Shown: positions 28,697 through 37,729 of the stretch, piece after piece
Layout: the number at the start of each line of letters is the position of its first letter
Numbering within the stretch: the first letter of the stretch is position 1
Assembly: GCF_017875955.1 (NCBI RefSeq)
Contig: NZ_JAGINK010000001.1
Coordinates: 625,001-689,000 of the forward strand
Source: Pseudomonas sp. BP8
Lineage (GTDB): Bacteria; Pseudomonadota; Gammaproteobacteria; Pseudomonadales; Pseudomonadaceae
Direction of reading: 5' to 3'
Length of the DNA: 64,000 nucleotides
The notes under the pieces: model-generated
Database searches by the model: none
Seen by the model: only the letters and a program-made list of their open reading frames with translations
Told to the model about the DNA's origin: nothing
Position numbers and translations under genes: made by a program

Positions 28697-29836
28697 ATGC
28701 GGTGGGCGACCTACTTTGCCGTGCTGGCGTCGGTGCTCAGTGTTGGTCTGGCGCTTGGCGTGAGCATGCCGCTGGTGTCCTTGCGCCTGGAAGGTTGGGG
28801 CTACGGCAGCTTCGCCATCGGCGTCATGGCGGCAATGCCGGCGGTCGGCGTACTGATCGGCGCGAGCCTGGCCAGCCGGCTCGCCGGCTGGGTCGGGGTG
28901 CCTGCGGCGATGCGTCTGTGCTTGTGGGGCGGGGCACTGTCGATTGGCCTGGTGGCGCTGTTGCCGAGCTATCCGCTGTGGCTGGCGCTGCGTTTGCTGA
29001 TCGGTATGTCACTGACCGTGGTGTTCATCCTTGGCGAAAGCTGGATCAACCAACTGGTCGTCGAGCAGTGGCGCGGCCGCCTGGTCGCGCTGTATGGCAG
29101 CAGCTATGCGCTGAGCCAGCTAGCCGGGCCGCTGGTGCTGGGCTTTCTCGGCTCGGATGACGACTTCGGCTTCTGGGCTGCCACCGGACTGTTGATCGTG
29201 GCGCCGTTGCTGCTGTTGGGCCGCGGTGGAGCGCCGACCACCGAAGCCTATAGCGTCACCTTCAGGGACCTGGCCGCCTTCTGCCGGCGGCTGCCGGTGA
29301 TCGCCTGGGCCATTGCCTTGTTCGCCGCGTTCGAGGCGATGATCCTTACCTTGCTCCCGGTGTATTGCCTGCAGCAGGGCTTTTCGGCAGAGATCGCGTT
29401 GTTCATGGTCAGCACCGTGGTGGTGGGCGATGCGGTGCTGCAACTGCCGATTGGTGCGCTGGCCGACAAGATGTCGCGGCAGACGTTGTTCAGTGGCTGT
29501 GCGGTGACCTTGATGGTATCCAGCCTGGCGATTCCGTTGCTCCTGGACACCGCGCTGATCTGGCCGGTGTGGGTGCTGTTCGGAGCCAGTGCCGGCGGCT
29601 TGTTCACGCTGTCGCTGATCCTCATCGGCGAGCGCTATCGGGATGATGCGCTGGTGCGGGCGAACGCCCATGTGGCGCAGCTGTGGGGGATTGGTTGCCT
29701 GCTTGGGCCGTTGCTGGCCGGGGCTGGGAGCCAGTGGATCAGCGGCCATGCGTTGCCGTTGCTGATGGCAGTCGGCGCGGCGGGGTTGGTGGTGCTGACG
29801 CGGCGCAAGGGCGCTTTCGAGCCGGCGTCTGCCTGA
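28697..29836 (+). CDS. MFS transporter (YcaD-like)
   Basis: Inner-membrane transporter of 379 residues with about twelve hydrophobic helices. The first (ATYFAVLASVLSVGLALGVSMPLVSLRLEGWG) and the motif-A-like loop in LPIGALADKMSRQTLF are typical of the major facilitator superfamily. GGGAGG sits 6 nt before the ATG at 28697; in-frame sequence from 28601 overlaps a REP and is rejected. It follows the aldehyde dehydrogenase in the same direction, but a REP pair separates them. Substrate unknown. Confidence 0.87.
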   Translation: MRWATYFAVLASVLSVGLALGVSMPLVSLRLEGWGYGSFAIGVMAAMPAVGVLIGASLASRLAGWVGVPAAMRLCLWGGALSIGLVALLPSYPLWLALRLLIGMSLTVVFILGESWINQLVVEQWRGRLVALYGSSYALSQLAGPLVLGFLGSDDDFGFWAATGLLIVAPLLLLGRGGAPTTEAYSVTFRDLAAFCRRLPVIAWAIALFAAFEAMILTLLPVYCLQQGFSAEIALFMVSTVVVGDAVLQLPIGALADKMSRQTLFSGCAVTLMVSSLAIPLLLDTALIWPVWVLFGASAGGLFTLSLILIGERYRDDALVRANAHVAQLWGIGCLLGPLLAGAGSQWISGHALPLLMAVGAAGLVVLTRRKGAFEPASA

Positions 29837-29844
29837 TAGATCCT

Positions 29845-29928
29845 GGGGCCGCTGCGCGCCCCATCGCGACACAAGGCCGCTCCCACAGATACAGCGCAGG
29901 CCCTTGTGGGAGCGGCCCCAGCGATTTC
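29845..29928. repeat. REP pair, type 2, one arm degraded
   Basis: CATCGCGACACAAGGCCGCT and a shortened complement, between convergent genes. Confidence 0.8.
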
Positions 29929-29931
29929 AGC

Positions 29932-31488
29932 TCAAAGCATCTTCTCCAACCCCACCGCCTTGCTGATCCAGGCATTGAACCGCCGCCACATCCCGCCAGG
30001 TTCAGTGGTCAGCATATGCCGCTGGCCATTGTCTTCGGTCACCCAGACCATCTTGCCGTCGACCAGCGTCGGTTGGTAACTCAACGCGGGCGCCATGCCC
30101 TGCAGCGCCAGTTCACGGGTGTACTCGGCCAGCTCCGGGCTGTCCACCAGCACCCCCACCTCGGTATTCCACAGTACCGAACGCGGGTCGAAGTTGAACG
30201 AGCCGATGAACGTCTTGTGCCGGTCAAACACGATCGCCTTGCTGTGCAGGCTGGAGTCCGAGCCGCCATGGAAATTCAGGCCGCGGCTGGCACTGGGGTC
30301 GCCCGGTTGCCGACGCAATTCATACAGCTGCACCCCATGCTCGAGCAGCGCCCTTCGGTACGGCGCATAGCCGCCATGCACGGCGGGCACGTCGGTAGCT
30401 TCCAGTGCGTTGGTCAGCAGCCTGACCGAGATGCCCGCGTCGGCGTGGCTGGTCAGGTACAGCAAACCCGACTCGCCGGGGACGAAGTAGGCCGAGACCA
30501 GGATCAGCTCGTGCTGGACATTGTTCAGGTCGGGTGCCAACTGTTGGGTCATCAGCAGGTGCGGGTCGGGCTCATCACGGGCCAGGACCTTGCTCGGTGC
30601 ATCCCACAGCGCCTGGCTGTGCGCCCAGATCAGTTCGTTGCGCCAGATGTCCAGGCGCGGCTCGGACTGATAGGCCATGAGCCGGTCATACAAGGCCTTG
30701 CGCTTGATGCGCGCCTCGGCCAGCCACACTTCAAGCCGCTGACGGCTGGCGTGCAGGTCGTCTGCGTCGGGCTGGCGCCAGAGGAAGTCGCCGATCGGCC
30801 GGCTCAGGGCGCTGTTCCAGTACTGGTCAAAGCCGTGCCCGAGCTGCTCGGCCACGGGGCCGACGCCGAGCAGGTCGATGTCGGTGAAGTTCAGGTTGGG
30901 CTCGGCGTCGAAATACTCGTCACCCAGGTTACGCCCGCCGACGATGGCCATGCTGTTGTCGACCAGGAACAGCTTGTTGTGCATGCGCCGGTGCTGCCGC
31001 GACAGGTTGAACAGACGCCCCATGGCGCGGGTGACGCCGGTGCTGCGGCCCAGGTTGAGCGGGTTGAACACGCGGATGTCGATGTTCGGGTGGGCGGCGA
31101 GGGTGCCGATCAGGGTGTCGAGGCCGTCGCTGGTGGTGTCGTCGAGCAGGATGCGCACGCGCACGCCACGGTCGGCGGCGCGCAGCAGTTCGTGGACCAG
31201 CGCCCGCGTGCTGAGGCCGTCATGGACGATGTAGTACTGCAGGTCGATGCTCGTCTGGGCATTGCGAATCAGCTCGGCGCGGGCGCGGAACGCTTCGTTG
31301 CTGTTGGGCAGCAGGCGAAACCCCGAGCGCCCCTCGTAGGGCGCAGCCTGGCGTAGCACCGAGCGGCCAAAGGGCGACTCGTTGGCGGGCAGCGCCTGGC
31401 TGACTTCACGGGGGGTACTGACGCTGGCGCAGCCCGAAAGGCCGAGCAACAGCACCAGCAACAGAGGCAGAGCTCGCTGGAGTCTCAA
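29932..31488 (-). CDS. Lipid-anchored phospholipase D-family protein (ClsC-like)
   Basis: Protein of 518 residues with two HKD catalytic motifs: HNKLFLVD (His170, Lys172, Asp177) and HSKAIVFD (His415, Lys417, Asp422). The layout resembles E. coli ClsC/YmdC, which makes cardiolipin from phosphatidylglycerol and phosphatidylethanolamine. I choose a TTG start at 31488: it has AGGA upstream and gives a textbook lipoprotein signal peptide with lipobox LLGLSGC (Cys20). A longer in-frame version from 31545, also TTG, would bury the signal. The lipobox would place the enzyme on the periplasmic side, probably the outer membrane (Ala at +2). Confidence 0.87.
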   Translation of the reverse strand: MRLQRALPLLLVLLLGLSGCASVSTPREVSQALPANESPFGRSVLRQAAPYEGRSGFRLLPNSNEAFRARAELIRNAQTSIDLQYYIVHDGLSTRALVHELLRAADRGVRVRILLDDTTSDGLDTLIGTLAAHPNIDIRVFNPLNLGRSTGVTRAMGRLFNLSRQHRRMHNKLFLVDNSMAIVGGRNLGDEYFDAEPNLNFTDIDLLGVGPVAEQLGHGFDQYWNSALSRPIGDFLWRQPDADDLHASRQRLEVWLAEARIKRKALYDRLMAYQSEPRLDIWRNELIWAHSQALWDAPSKVLARDEPDPHLLMTQQLAPDLNNVQHELILVSAYFVPGESGLLYLTSHADAGISVRLLTNALEATDVPAVHGGYAPYRRALLEHGVQLYELRRQPGDPSASRGLNFHGGSDSSLHSKAIVFDRHKTFIGSFNFDPRSVLWNTEVGVLVDSPELAEYTRELALQGMAPALSYQPTLVDGKMVWVTEDNGQRHMLTTEPGGMWRRFNAWISKAVGLEKML

Positions 31489-31547
31489 ATAGTCGTCCTG
31501 TGCAGCAAAAGGCCAATGCGCTATTGACCACGGAAGGCGGCGCAAAG

Positions 31548-32978
31548 TTACGCCTCGGGGTGTTCCTCGACCAGTAGACGAAGGGCGGTTTCGCCGACCT
31601 TGCGTACCGCGGCCTCGATTTCGGCAGTTGGCCGCGCCGCATAGTTCATGCGCAGGCAGTGCCGGTACTTGCCCGAGGCGGAGAAGATACTGCCAACGGC
31701 AATCTGTACCCCTTGCTCAAGTAAAGCCCGGTTGAGGCGTAGCGTGTCGAAACTTTCCGGCAGCTCGAGCCACAGCATGAAGCCGCCCTGAGGCCGGCTG
31801 GCGCGGGTGCCCGGCGGGAAATAACGCGCCACCCAGTCGCTCATCAGGTCACGGCCACGCTGGTACTGGCTGCGCATGCGCCGCACGTGCGGGTGGTAAT
31901 GACCCGCTTCGATGAAGTCGGCAATCGCCAGCTGCGGCTGGGCGGAGGTGCTGCCGGTGCTGATGTACTTCATGTGCAGCACCCGTTCCAGGTAACGCCC
32001 GGGTGCTACCCAGCCGATCCGCAGGCCGGGTGCGAGGGTCTTGGAAAACGAACTGCACAGCAGCACGCGGCCGTCCTCGTCGAACGACTTGACCGTGCGC
32101 GGGCGCGGGTAGGTGTAGGCCAGGTCGCCATACACGTCATCTTCGAGGATCGCCACGTCATAGCGCTGGGCGAGGGTCAGCAGGGCCTTCTTGCGTGCTT
32201 CGGGCATGATGTAGCCCAGCGGGTTGTTGCAGCTCGGGGTGATCTGGATGAGCTTGATCGGCCACTGCTCCAGCGCCAGTTCGAGCGCCTCGAGGCTGAT
32301 CCCGGTGATCGGGTCGGTAGGGATTTCCAGGGCCTTCATGCCCAGGCCCTTGAGGGTCTGCATGGCGCCGTGGAAGCTGGGTGAGTCGACCGCGACGATG
32401 TCGCCTGGTACACACACGGCGCGAATGCTGGTCGACAGCGCCTCGTGGCAGCCGGTGGTCACCACCAGTTCGGCGGGGCTCAAATGGCAGCCGGAGTCGA
32501 GCATCAGCCGGGCGATCTGCTCGCGCAGGGCCAGGTTGCCGTGAATGTTGTCGTAATACAGCCCAGGCATGTCTTGGCGTCGGCTGAGCTGGGCGAGGCT
32601 ACGCAGCAGTGGCTTGAGGGTCGGGCTGGTGACGTCGGGCATGCCGCGGCCGAGCTGGATCACTCCCGGTTCTGGGGTACTGCGGACCAGCTCCAGCACC
32701 TGCTCCCACTGAGAGATATCCACTGGCCGCTGGGCTGGCCGGCTGACGGCAGGCAAGGCGGGCAGGCTGCGATGTTCAGTGACGAAGTAGCCGGACTTGG
32801 GCTTTGGCGCCACCAGGCCGTTGTCTTCTAGCATGCGGTAGGCCTGCTGCACGGTACTCAGGCTGACCCCGTGCTCCAGGCTCAGGGCGCGCACCGAGGG
32901 TAGGCGCTGGCCTGGGCGGTACAGGCCTTGCTCGATACGGGCGCCGAGCAGCTCGGCGAGGTTCAGGTAGAGGGTCAC
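31548..32978 (-). CDS. MocR/GntR-family regulator with aminotransferase-like domain
   Basis: Transcription factor of 476 residues: N-terminal GntR winged helix (about 1-70; LPSVRALSLEHGVSLSTVQQAYRMLEDNGLV) fused to a class I aminotransferase-fold domain (about 100-470) that keeps the PLP lysine, Lys313 in SFSKTLAPG. The start is a GTG at 32978 with GGGAG upstream; homologues begin MTLYLNLAELLGARI. It is divergent from the small DUF1127 gene at 33157. MocR proteins often regulate genes for amine, GABA or vitamin B6 metabolism; a target among the nearby polyamine genes is plausible but not shown. Confidence 0.88.
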   Translation of the reverse strand: MTLYLNLAELLGARIEQGLYRPGQRLPSVRALSLEHGVSLSTVQQAYRMLEDNGLVAPKPKSGYFVTEHRSLPALPAVSRPAQRPVDISQWEQVLELVRSTPEPGVIQLGRGMPDVTSPTLKPLLRSLAQLSRRQDMPGLYYDNIHGNLALREQIARLMLDSGCHLSPAELVVTTGCHEALSTSIRAVCVPGDIVAVDSPSFHGAMQTLKGLGMKALEIPTDPITGISLEALELALEQWPIKLIQITPSCNNPLGYIMPEARKKALLTLAQRYDVAILEDDVYGDLAYTYPRPRTVKSFDEDGRVLLCSSFSKTLAPGLRIGWVAPGRYLERVLHMKYISTGSTSAQPQLAIADFIEAGHYHPHVRRMRSQYQRGRDLMSDWVARYFPPGTRASRPQGGFMLWLELPESFDTLRLNRALLEQGVQIAVGSIFSASGKYRHCLRMNYAARPTAEIEAAVRKVGETALRLLVEEHPEA

Positions 32979-33156
32979 GGCATACTCCCGCAGAAAACGC
33001 GATCTAGGACCAGTACAGATGGGCCGAAAATACAGCATTCAGCAGCGCAATCGCCAATTCTGTATCGAAATAATAAAGAATGTTTGCATCTGTATCAGGC
33101 AGGCCACCCGCGCGCATGCTTTCTCCACGGTTTGATCAGATGAGGAGGGTGCAGCA

Positions 33157-33387
33157 ATGGGTGGTTTCAGCGATGTGCGCTTGCAACTGTTGGCCAAAGA
33201 GCTTGAGTCAGGGCAACAGCCACGTGTCTCCAATGCGCCCGCTGGCCTGGGGCGGTTCAGCCTGATGCTGCACCGCTGGACTACCCGCCGGGCGTTGCTG
33301 CAGCTGGATGACGCGCAGCTGCGCGATGTCGGCCTGAGCTGGGAGCAGGCGCGGATCGAGGGGCGTAAGCCTTTCTGGAAGGATTGA
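33157..33387 (+). CDS. DUF1127 domain small protein
   Basis: A 76-residue protein whose C-terminal half, MLHRWTTRRALLQLDDAQLRDVGLSWEQARIEGRKPFW, is the DUF1127 motif (Arg-rich helix then L-x-D-x-x-L-x-D-I/V-G). In alpha-proteobacteria such small proteins bind RNA or affect phosphate and carbon regulation; in Pseudomonas the role is unknown. GAGGAGGG lies 5 nt before the ATG. The last 79 bp belong to a segment that was tandemly duplicated (33309-33578 and 33579-33806), leaving a decayed copy of this gene's 3' part at 33579-33623. Confidence 0.85.
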   Translation: MGGFSDVRLQLLAKELESGQQPRVSNAPAGLGRFSLMLHRWTTRRALLQLDDAQLRDVGLSWEQARIEGRKPFWKD

Positions 33388-33578
33388 GTGGTGTTGCACC
33401 GACCCTGTTTCGGGCAGCGCAGTCCCCTGTAAGCGGGCTTGCCCCGCGAAGAGGCCGGTCCAGGCACCGTGGTGTATGGCACCGGCTGCGCCGGTTTCGC
33501 GGGTCAAGCCCGCTCCTACAGGGAATGTGTATCGCTCGCGATCAGACCAGTTCCTTCAGCCTGTGACACGGCATCCCA
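33309..33578. repeat. Tandem duplication, copy 1
   Basis: A 270-bp segment holding the 3' end of the DUF1127 gene, two outward-facing type 1 REP units (33424-33523) and a stranded copy of the last codons of the oxidoreductase gene (33542-33578, minus strand). It is followed at once by copy 2. The oxidoreductase remnant reads CHRLKELV in place of LWHRLKELV and has no gene upstream of it. Confidence 0.9.
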
Positions 33579-33806
33579 TGACGCGCAACTCGCGATGTCG
33601 GCCTGAGCCGGGAACAGGCGCGGGACGACCCTGTTTCGGGCAGCGCAGCCCCCTGTAGGAGCGGGCTTGCCCCGCGAAGAGGCCGGTCCAGGCACCGAGG
33701 TGTATGGCGCCGGCTGCGCCGGTTTCGCGGGGCAAGCCCGCTCCTACAGAGAGAGAGTGTCGCTCGCGATCAGACCAGTTCCTTCAGCCTGTGCCACAGC
33801 ATCCCA
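33579..33806. repeat. Tandem duplication, copy 2
   Basis: The second copy, 228 bp. It begins with a remnant of the DUF1127 3' region (33579-33623), has lost about 45 bp including that gene's stop, then has the two REP units (33651-33749), and ends with the true 3' end of the oxidoreductase gene. Identity to copy 1 is high outside this deletion. Confidence 0.9.
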
Positions 33807-35062
33807 AGCGCCAACAACGGTGAACGCAGGTGCTTGCCGCCCGGGAAGGTGATGTGTGGCACCTTGGCGAACAGGTCGAAACGCCCGCTTTGCTGGCCAC
33901 TGATGGCCTCGCCAAGCAGGCGCCCGGCCAGGTGAGTGGCATTCAGTCCATGGCCCGAGTAGGCCTGGGCGTAATACACGTTGGGCTGGCTGGCCAGCCG
34001 GCCGATCTGCGGCAGGCGGTTGGCGCCGATGCCGATCATGCCGCCCCATTGATAGTCGATACGCACGTCGGCCAGCTGCGGGAAGACCTTGAGCAGCTTG
34101 GGCCGCATGTAGCCGGCGATGTCTTGCGGGTCACGCCCGGAATAATGACAGGCGCCGCCGAACAACAGCCGATGGTCGGCCGAGAGGCGGTAGTAGTCGA
34201 GGGCCACGCGCTGGTCACAGACGGCCATGTTCTGCGGCAACAGGGCGCGCGCACGGGCTTCGCCCAACGGCTCGGTGGCGATGATGTAGCTGCCGGCCGG
34301 CAGCACTTTACCGCCCAGTTCGCGGTTGAGATCGTTGTGGTAGGCGTTGCAGCACAGCACCAAGGTCTTGGCGCGAACCTGGCCGGTGGCGGTGTGCACC
34401 TGCACCTGTGGGCCGTAGTCGATGCGGGTGACGGCCGAGTGCTCGTGCAGCCTGGCCCCCAACTGTGTGGCGACGGCGGCTTCACCCAGCGCCAGGTTGA
34501 GCGGATGGAGATGACCCGAGCCCATATCGATCAGGCCGCCGACGTAACGGTCGGAGTCGACCACGGTATGGATCTGCTCGGCACTCACCAGGCGCAGTTC
34601 ATGGGCGTAGCCGAGGCTGCGCAGTTCTTCGGCGTCTTCAGCGAAGCCTTGCAGCTCGCCAGGTTTGTTCGCCAGGTCGCAATAGCCCCAGGTCAGGTCG
34701 CAGGCGATGGCGTGGCGCTCGACCCGTTGGCGGACGATGTCCACCGCCTCGAGGCCCATCAGCTTGAGGCTGCGCACGCCTTGTTCACCAACCACCGGCA
34801 AGAACTGCTCGAGGCCATGACCGACGCCGCGGATCAATTGACCGCCATTGCGGCCACTGGCGCCCCAGCCGATTTTGTTGGCTTCGAGGAGAATCACCGA
34901 GAGGCCACGCTCGGCCAGTTCGATGGCGGTGTTCAAGCCTGAATAGCCGCCACCGACGATGCACACGTCGGCACTGTGCTGGCCTTGCAGGGCAGGGTAG
35001 TCAGGTTGCGGCGCGCTGCTGGCGGCATAGTAGGAGGCGGCGTGCTGCGCGCTGTGGATCAT
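33770..35062 (-). CDS. puuB: FAD-dependent oxidoreductase, PuuB-like (gamma-glutamylputrescine oxidase family)
   Basis: DAO-fold flavoenzyme of 430 residues. The FAD-binding GxGxxG is in CIVGGGYSGLNTAIELAERGLSVILLE (about residues 32-58), followed by the GASGRNGGQL motif common to PuuB-like oxidases and sarcosine oxidases. C-terminal YAQAYSGHGLNATHLAGRLLGEAI matches the same family. It would oxidise gamma-glutamyl-putrescine or a similar amine to the aldehyde used by the PuuC-type enzyme at 27013. The start at 35062 (MIHSAQHAASYY) fits homologues. The last 37 bp lie within a tandem duplication. Confidence 0.82.
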   Translation of the reverse strand: MIHSAQHAASYYAASSAPQPDYPALQGQHSADVCIVGGGYSGLNTAIELAERGLSVILLEANKIGWGASGRNGGQLIRGVGHGLEQFLPVVGEQGVRSLKLMGLEAVDIVRQRVERHAIACDLTWGYCDLANKPGELQGFAEDAEELRSLGYAHELRLVSAEQIHTVVDSDRYVGGLIDMGSGHLHPLNLALGEAAVATQLGARLHEHSAVTRIDYGPQVQVHTATGQVRAKTLVLCCNAYHNDLNRELGGKVLPAGSYIIATEPLGEARARALLPQNMAVCDQRVALDYYRLSADHRLLFGGACHYSGRDPQDIAGYMRPKLLKVFPQLADVRIDYQWGGMIGIGANRLPQIGRLASQPNVYYAQAYSGHGLNATHLAGRLLGEAISGQQSGRFDLFAKVPHITFPGGKHLRSPLLALGMLWHRLKELV

Positions 35063-35175
35063 GGGGCGGCCCTGGGGAATTGGTTGAGGACGGCGAGGAT
35101 AAGCCGTGGCTTCGCAGTGGGGCAACCGGCGAGGCTTAGCCCACAGGCATCGCGCCGCTTTTGAGGTCGACGCTC

Positions 35176-35224
35176 AACCCTGTGGGAGCGGCCTTGTGTC
35201 GCGATGGGCCGCGCAGCGGCCCCA
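35176..35224. repeat. Single REP unit, type 2
   Basis: TGTGGGAGCGGCCTTGTGTC followed by GCGATGGGCCGCGCAGCGGCCCC, in the 205-bp gap between divergent genes. No other feature recognised there. Confidence 0.8.
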
Positions 35225-35267
35225 ATCGGTCTAGAATGCGCGAACCTTTCTGCGATTCAGCCCGACC

Positions 35268-35621
35268 ATGTCCTGCAACCGCCACAAGATCCACTTTCTG
35301 CGCGAACTGATCCCTTCCTTCGAGTGCGAACCCGGCTGCCACGACTGCTGTGGCCCGGTCACCACCTCGGCCGAAGAAATGGCCGAGCTGCCGCGCAAAT
35401 CCAAGGCCGAGCAGGACGCCGCCCTCGAACGCCTCGACTGCGTTCACCTCGGCCCGCAGGGCTGCACTGTCTACCAGGAGCGGCCAATGATCTGCCGCCT
35501 GTTCGGTACCACCCCGCGCCTGGCCTGCCCGCGCGGCCGTGGCCCGGCGCAACCGATCGACCCGCAGGCCGAGCAACTGGTCCACCAGTTCATCGCCAGT
35601 ACCCGCCAGGTGCTGGTCTGA
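35268..35621 (+). CDS. YkgJ-family cysteine cluster protein
   Basis: Protein of 117 residues with the zinc/iron-chelating CxBxCxxCC-type pattern near the N-terminus (ECEPGCHDCCGP) and further cysteines in CVHLGPQGCTVYQERPMICRLFGTTPRLACPRG, the UPF0153/YkgJ arrangement. The biochemical role is unknown. It converges on dadR with only 3 bp between stop codons, so there is no room for a separate terminator. Confidence 0.88.
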   Translation: MSCNRHKIHFLRELIPSFECEPGCHDCCGPVTTSAEEMAELPRKSKAEQDAALERLDCVHLGPQGCTVYQERPMICRLFGTTPRLACPRGRGPAQPIDPQAEQLVHQFIASTRQVLV

Positions 35622-35624
35622 GCC

Positions 35625-36113
35625 TCAGTCCGGAATCGGCAGGCACAGGCTCTCTTTGACTTCTTCCATGACGATGTAGCTCTTCGATTCGCGCACGTGC
35701 GGCAGCTTCAGCAGGATGTCGCCGAGCAGCTTGCGGTAGGAGGCCATCTCCGAGATACGCGCCTTTACCAGGTAGTCGAAATCCCCCGATACCAGGTGGC
35801 ATTCGAGCACGTGCGGCAGCTTCAGCACCGCGCGGCGAAACTCCTCGAAGGTATCGCCAGACTTGTAGTCCAGGCTGATTTCGACAAACACCAGCAGGCT
35901 GCCCTTGAGGTGCTGCGGATTGAGCCGGGCGTTGTAGCCCATGATGATCCCTTCGCGCTCCAGACGGCGCACGCGCTCGGTGCACGGGGTCGTGGAAAGC
36001 CCTACTTTTTCGCCCAGTTCGGTGAAGGAAATACGCCCGTCATTCTGCAGGATACGCAGAATGTTGCGGTCGATCTTGTCCAGTTCACGTTTGCTCTGAT
36101 GCTGGGTTCTCAT
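35625..36113 (-). CDS. dadR: Lrp/AsnC-family regulator of the dad genes
   Basis: Leucine-responsive regulator of 162 residues: N-terminal helix-turn-helix (LDKIDRNILRILQNDGRISFTELGEKVGLSTTPCTERVRRLEREGII) and C-terminal RAM/AsnC effector domain (LVFVEISL through SKSYIVMEEVKESL). The start MRTQHQSKRELDK has GGAGG upstream; in-frame sequence to 36440 overlaps dadA antisense and is rejected. It is divergent from dadA (155 bp) as in other Pseudomonas, where this Lrp homologue activates dadAX in response to alanine. It is strongly similar to E. coli Lrp. Confidence 0.94.
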   Translation of the reverse strand: MRTQHQSKRELDKIDRNILRILQNDGRISFTELGEKVGLSTTPCTERVRRLEREGIIMGYNARLNPQHLKGSLLVFVEISLDYKSGDTFEEFRRAVLKLPHVLECHLVSGDFDYLVKARISEMASYRKLLGDILLKLPHVRESKSYIVMEEVKESLCLPIPD

Positions 36114-36268
36114 AGGGGATGCCCCTCCGTAAAAGGCAACTGTGCCGAGAATTGTCGCCAAATATAGGCTTTTATATAGTGAAATGCACTGGCCTGTCCT
36201 TTTTATACTGCGCGCATCCAAGCCATTCCAACAAAAGATTGCGGTGCGCCGCATGCGAGGGATAAACG

Positions 36269-37570
36269 ATGCGAGTTCTGGTACTTGGTAGCGGTGTGAT
36301 CGGAACCGCCAGTGCCTATTACCTGGCCCGGCAAGGTTTTGAAGTGACGGTGGTCGACCGCCAGCCGGCGGTGGCCATGGAAACCAGCTTTGCCAACGCT
36401 GGCCAGATCTCGCCCGGCTATGCCTCGCCGTGGGCTGCACCGGGCGTACCGCTCAAGGCCATCAAGTGGCTACTTGAGCGTCATGCCCCGCTCGCCATCA
36501 AGCTGACCGGCGATGTCGACCAGTACCTGTGGATGGCGCAGATGCTGCGCAACTGCACCGCCAATCGCTATGCGGTGAACAAGGAACGCATGGTGCGCCT
36601 GTCCGAGTACAGCCGCGATTGCCTCGACGAGCTGCGCGCCGAAACCGGCCTGGCTTACGAAAACCGCGCACTGGGCACTACCCAGCTGTTCCGCACCCAG
36701 GCCCAGGTTGATGCCGCGGCCAAGGACATTGCTGTCCTTGAACAGTCTGGCGTGCCCTATGAGCTGCTCGACCGCGACGGCATCGCCCGCGTCGAGCCGG
36801 CCTTGGCCGGGGTCAAGGACATTCTGGCCGGCGCGCTGCGCCTGCCCAACGATCAGACTGGCGACTGCCAGCTGTTCACTACCAAGTTGGCCGAGATGGC
36901 CATCAAGCTGGGCGTTGAGTTCCGCTTCGGCCAGGACATCCAGCGCCTGGACTTCGCCGGTGACCGGGTCAACGGTGTGTGGATCGACGGCAAACTGGAA
37001 ACTGCCGACCGCTATGTGCTGGCGCTGGGCAGTTACTCGCCGCAGTTGCTCAAGCCGTTGGGCATCAAGGCGCCGGTCTACCCGCTGAAGGGCTACTCGC
37101 TGACCGTGCCGATCACCGACCCGGCCATGGCCCCGACCTCGACCATTCTCGACGAGACCTACAAGGTCGCGATCACCCGCTTCGACAACCGCATTCGCGT
37201 CGGCGGCATGGCGGAAATCGCCGGTTTTGACCTGTCGCTCAATCCGCGTCGACGCGAAACGCTGGAGATGATCGTCAACGACCTTTATCCTCGCGGCGGC
37301 GACCTGAGCCAGGCGAGTTTCTGGACCGGCCTGCGCCCGGCGACTCCGGACGGTACGCCGATCGTCGGCGCCACGGCGTTCCGTAACCTGTTCCTCAATA
37401 CCGGTCACGGCACCTTGGGCTGGACCATGGCGTGTGGTTCGGGGCGTTTGCTGGCCGACCTGATTGCCCGGCGCAAGCCGCAGATCAGCGCCGAAGGCCT
37501 GGATATTTCGCGTTATGGCAACAACCGCGAAGTGGCCAAGCACGGTAGCCCGGCACCGGCTCACCAGTGA
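36269..37570 (+). CDS. dadA: D-amino acid dehydrogenase, small subunit
   Basis: Membrane-associated FAD enzyme of 433 residues that oxidises D-alanine and other D-amino acids to keto acids, passing electrons to the respiratory chain. The dinucleotide motif [29 protein letters not shown] opens the protein; [24 protein letters not shown] is the DadA signature; the C-terminus has [14 protein letters not shown] and [23 protein letters not shown] -10 candidate lies at 36204-36209. The neighbours dadR and dadX make the L-alanine/D-alanine catabolic unit. Confidence 0.96.
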   Translation: MRVLVLGSGVIGTASAYYLARQGFEVTVVDRQPAVAMETSFANAGQISPGYASPWAAPGVPLKAIKWLLERHAPLAIKLTGDVDQYLWMAQMLRNCTANRYAVNKERMVRLSEYSRDCLDELRAETGLAYENRALGTTQLFRTQAQVDAAAKDIAVLEQSGVPYELLDRDGIARVEPALAGVKDILAGALRLPNDQTGDCQLFTTKLAEMAIKLGVEFRFGQDIQRLDFAGDRVNGVWIDGKLETADRYVLALGSYSPQLLKPLGIKAPVYPLKGYSLTVPITDPAMAPTSTILDETYKVAITRFDNRIRVGGMAEIAGFDLSLNPRRRETLEMIVNDLYPRGGDLSQASFWTGLRPATPDGTPIVGATAFRNLFLNTGHGTLGWTMACGSGRLLADLIARRKPQISAEGLDISRYGNNREVAKHGSPAPAHQ

Positions 37571-37602
37571 GCGGCCGAGCTCGATAGAATTGCACAGGCT
37601 GT

Positions 37603-37684
37603 GCCGGCCTCTTCGCGGGGCAAGCCCGCTCCTACAGGATTACCTATACCGTTGTAGGCGCGGGCTTGCCCCGCGAAGAGGCCG
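37603..37684. repeat. REP pair, type 1, between dadA and dadX
   Basis: Inverted CTTCGCGGGGCAAGCCCGCT and complement. It sits at the place where P. aeruginosa has a small RidA-like gene between dadA and dadX. Confidence 0.9.
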
Positions 37685-37729
37685 CCAGCTTCACCCCTTC
37701 AATACCAGACTGACCATAAGGCTGCCGCC

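Noticed and set aside
29683..31356. 557-codon plus-strand frame opposite the phospholipase D-like gene
   Set aside because: It overlaps the end of the MFS gene and a REP pair, and the minus strand carries two intact HKD motifs.
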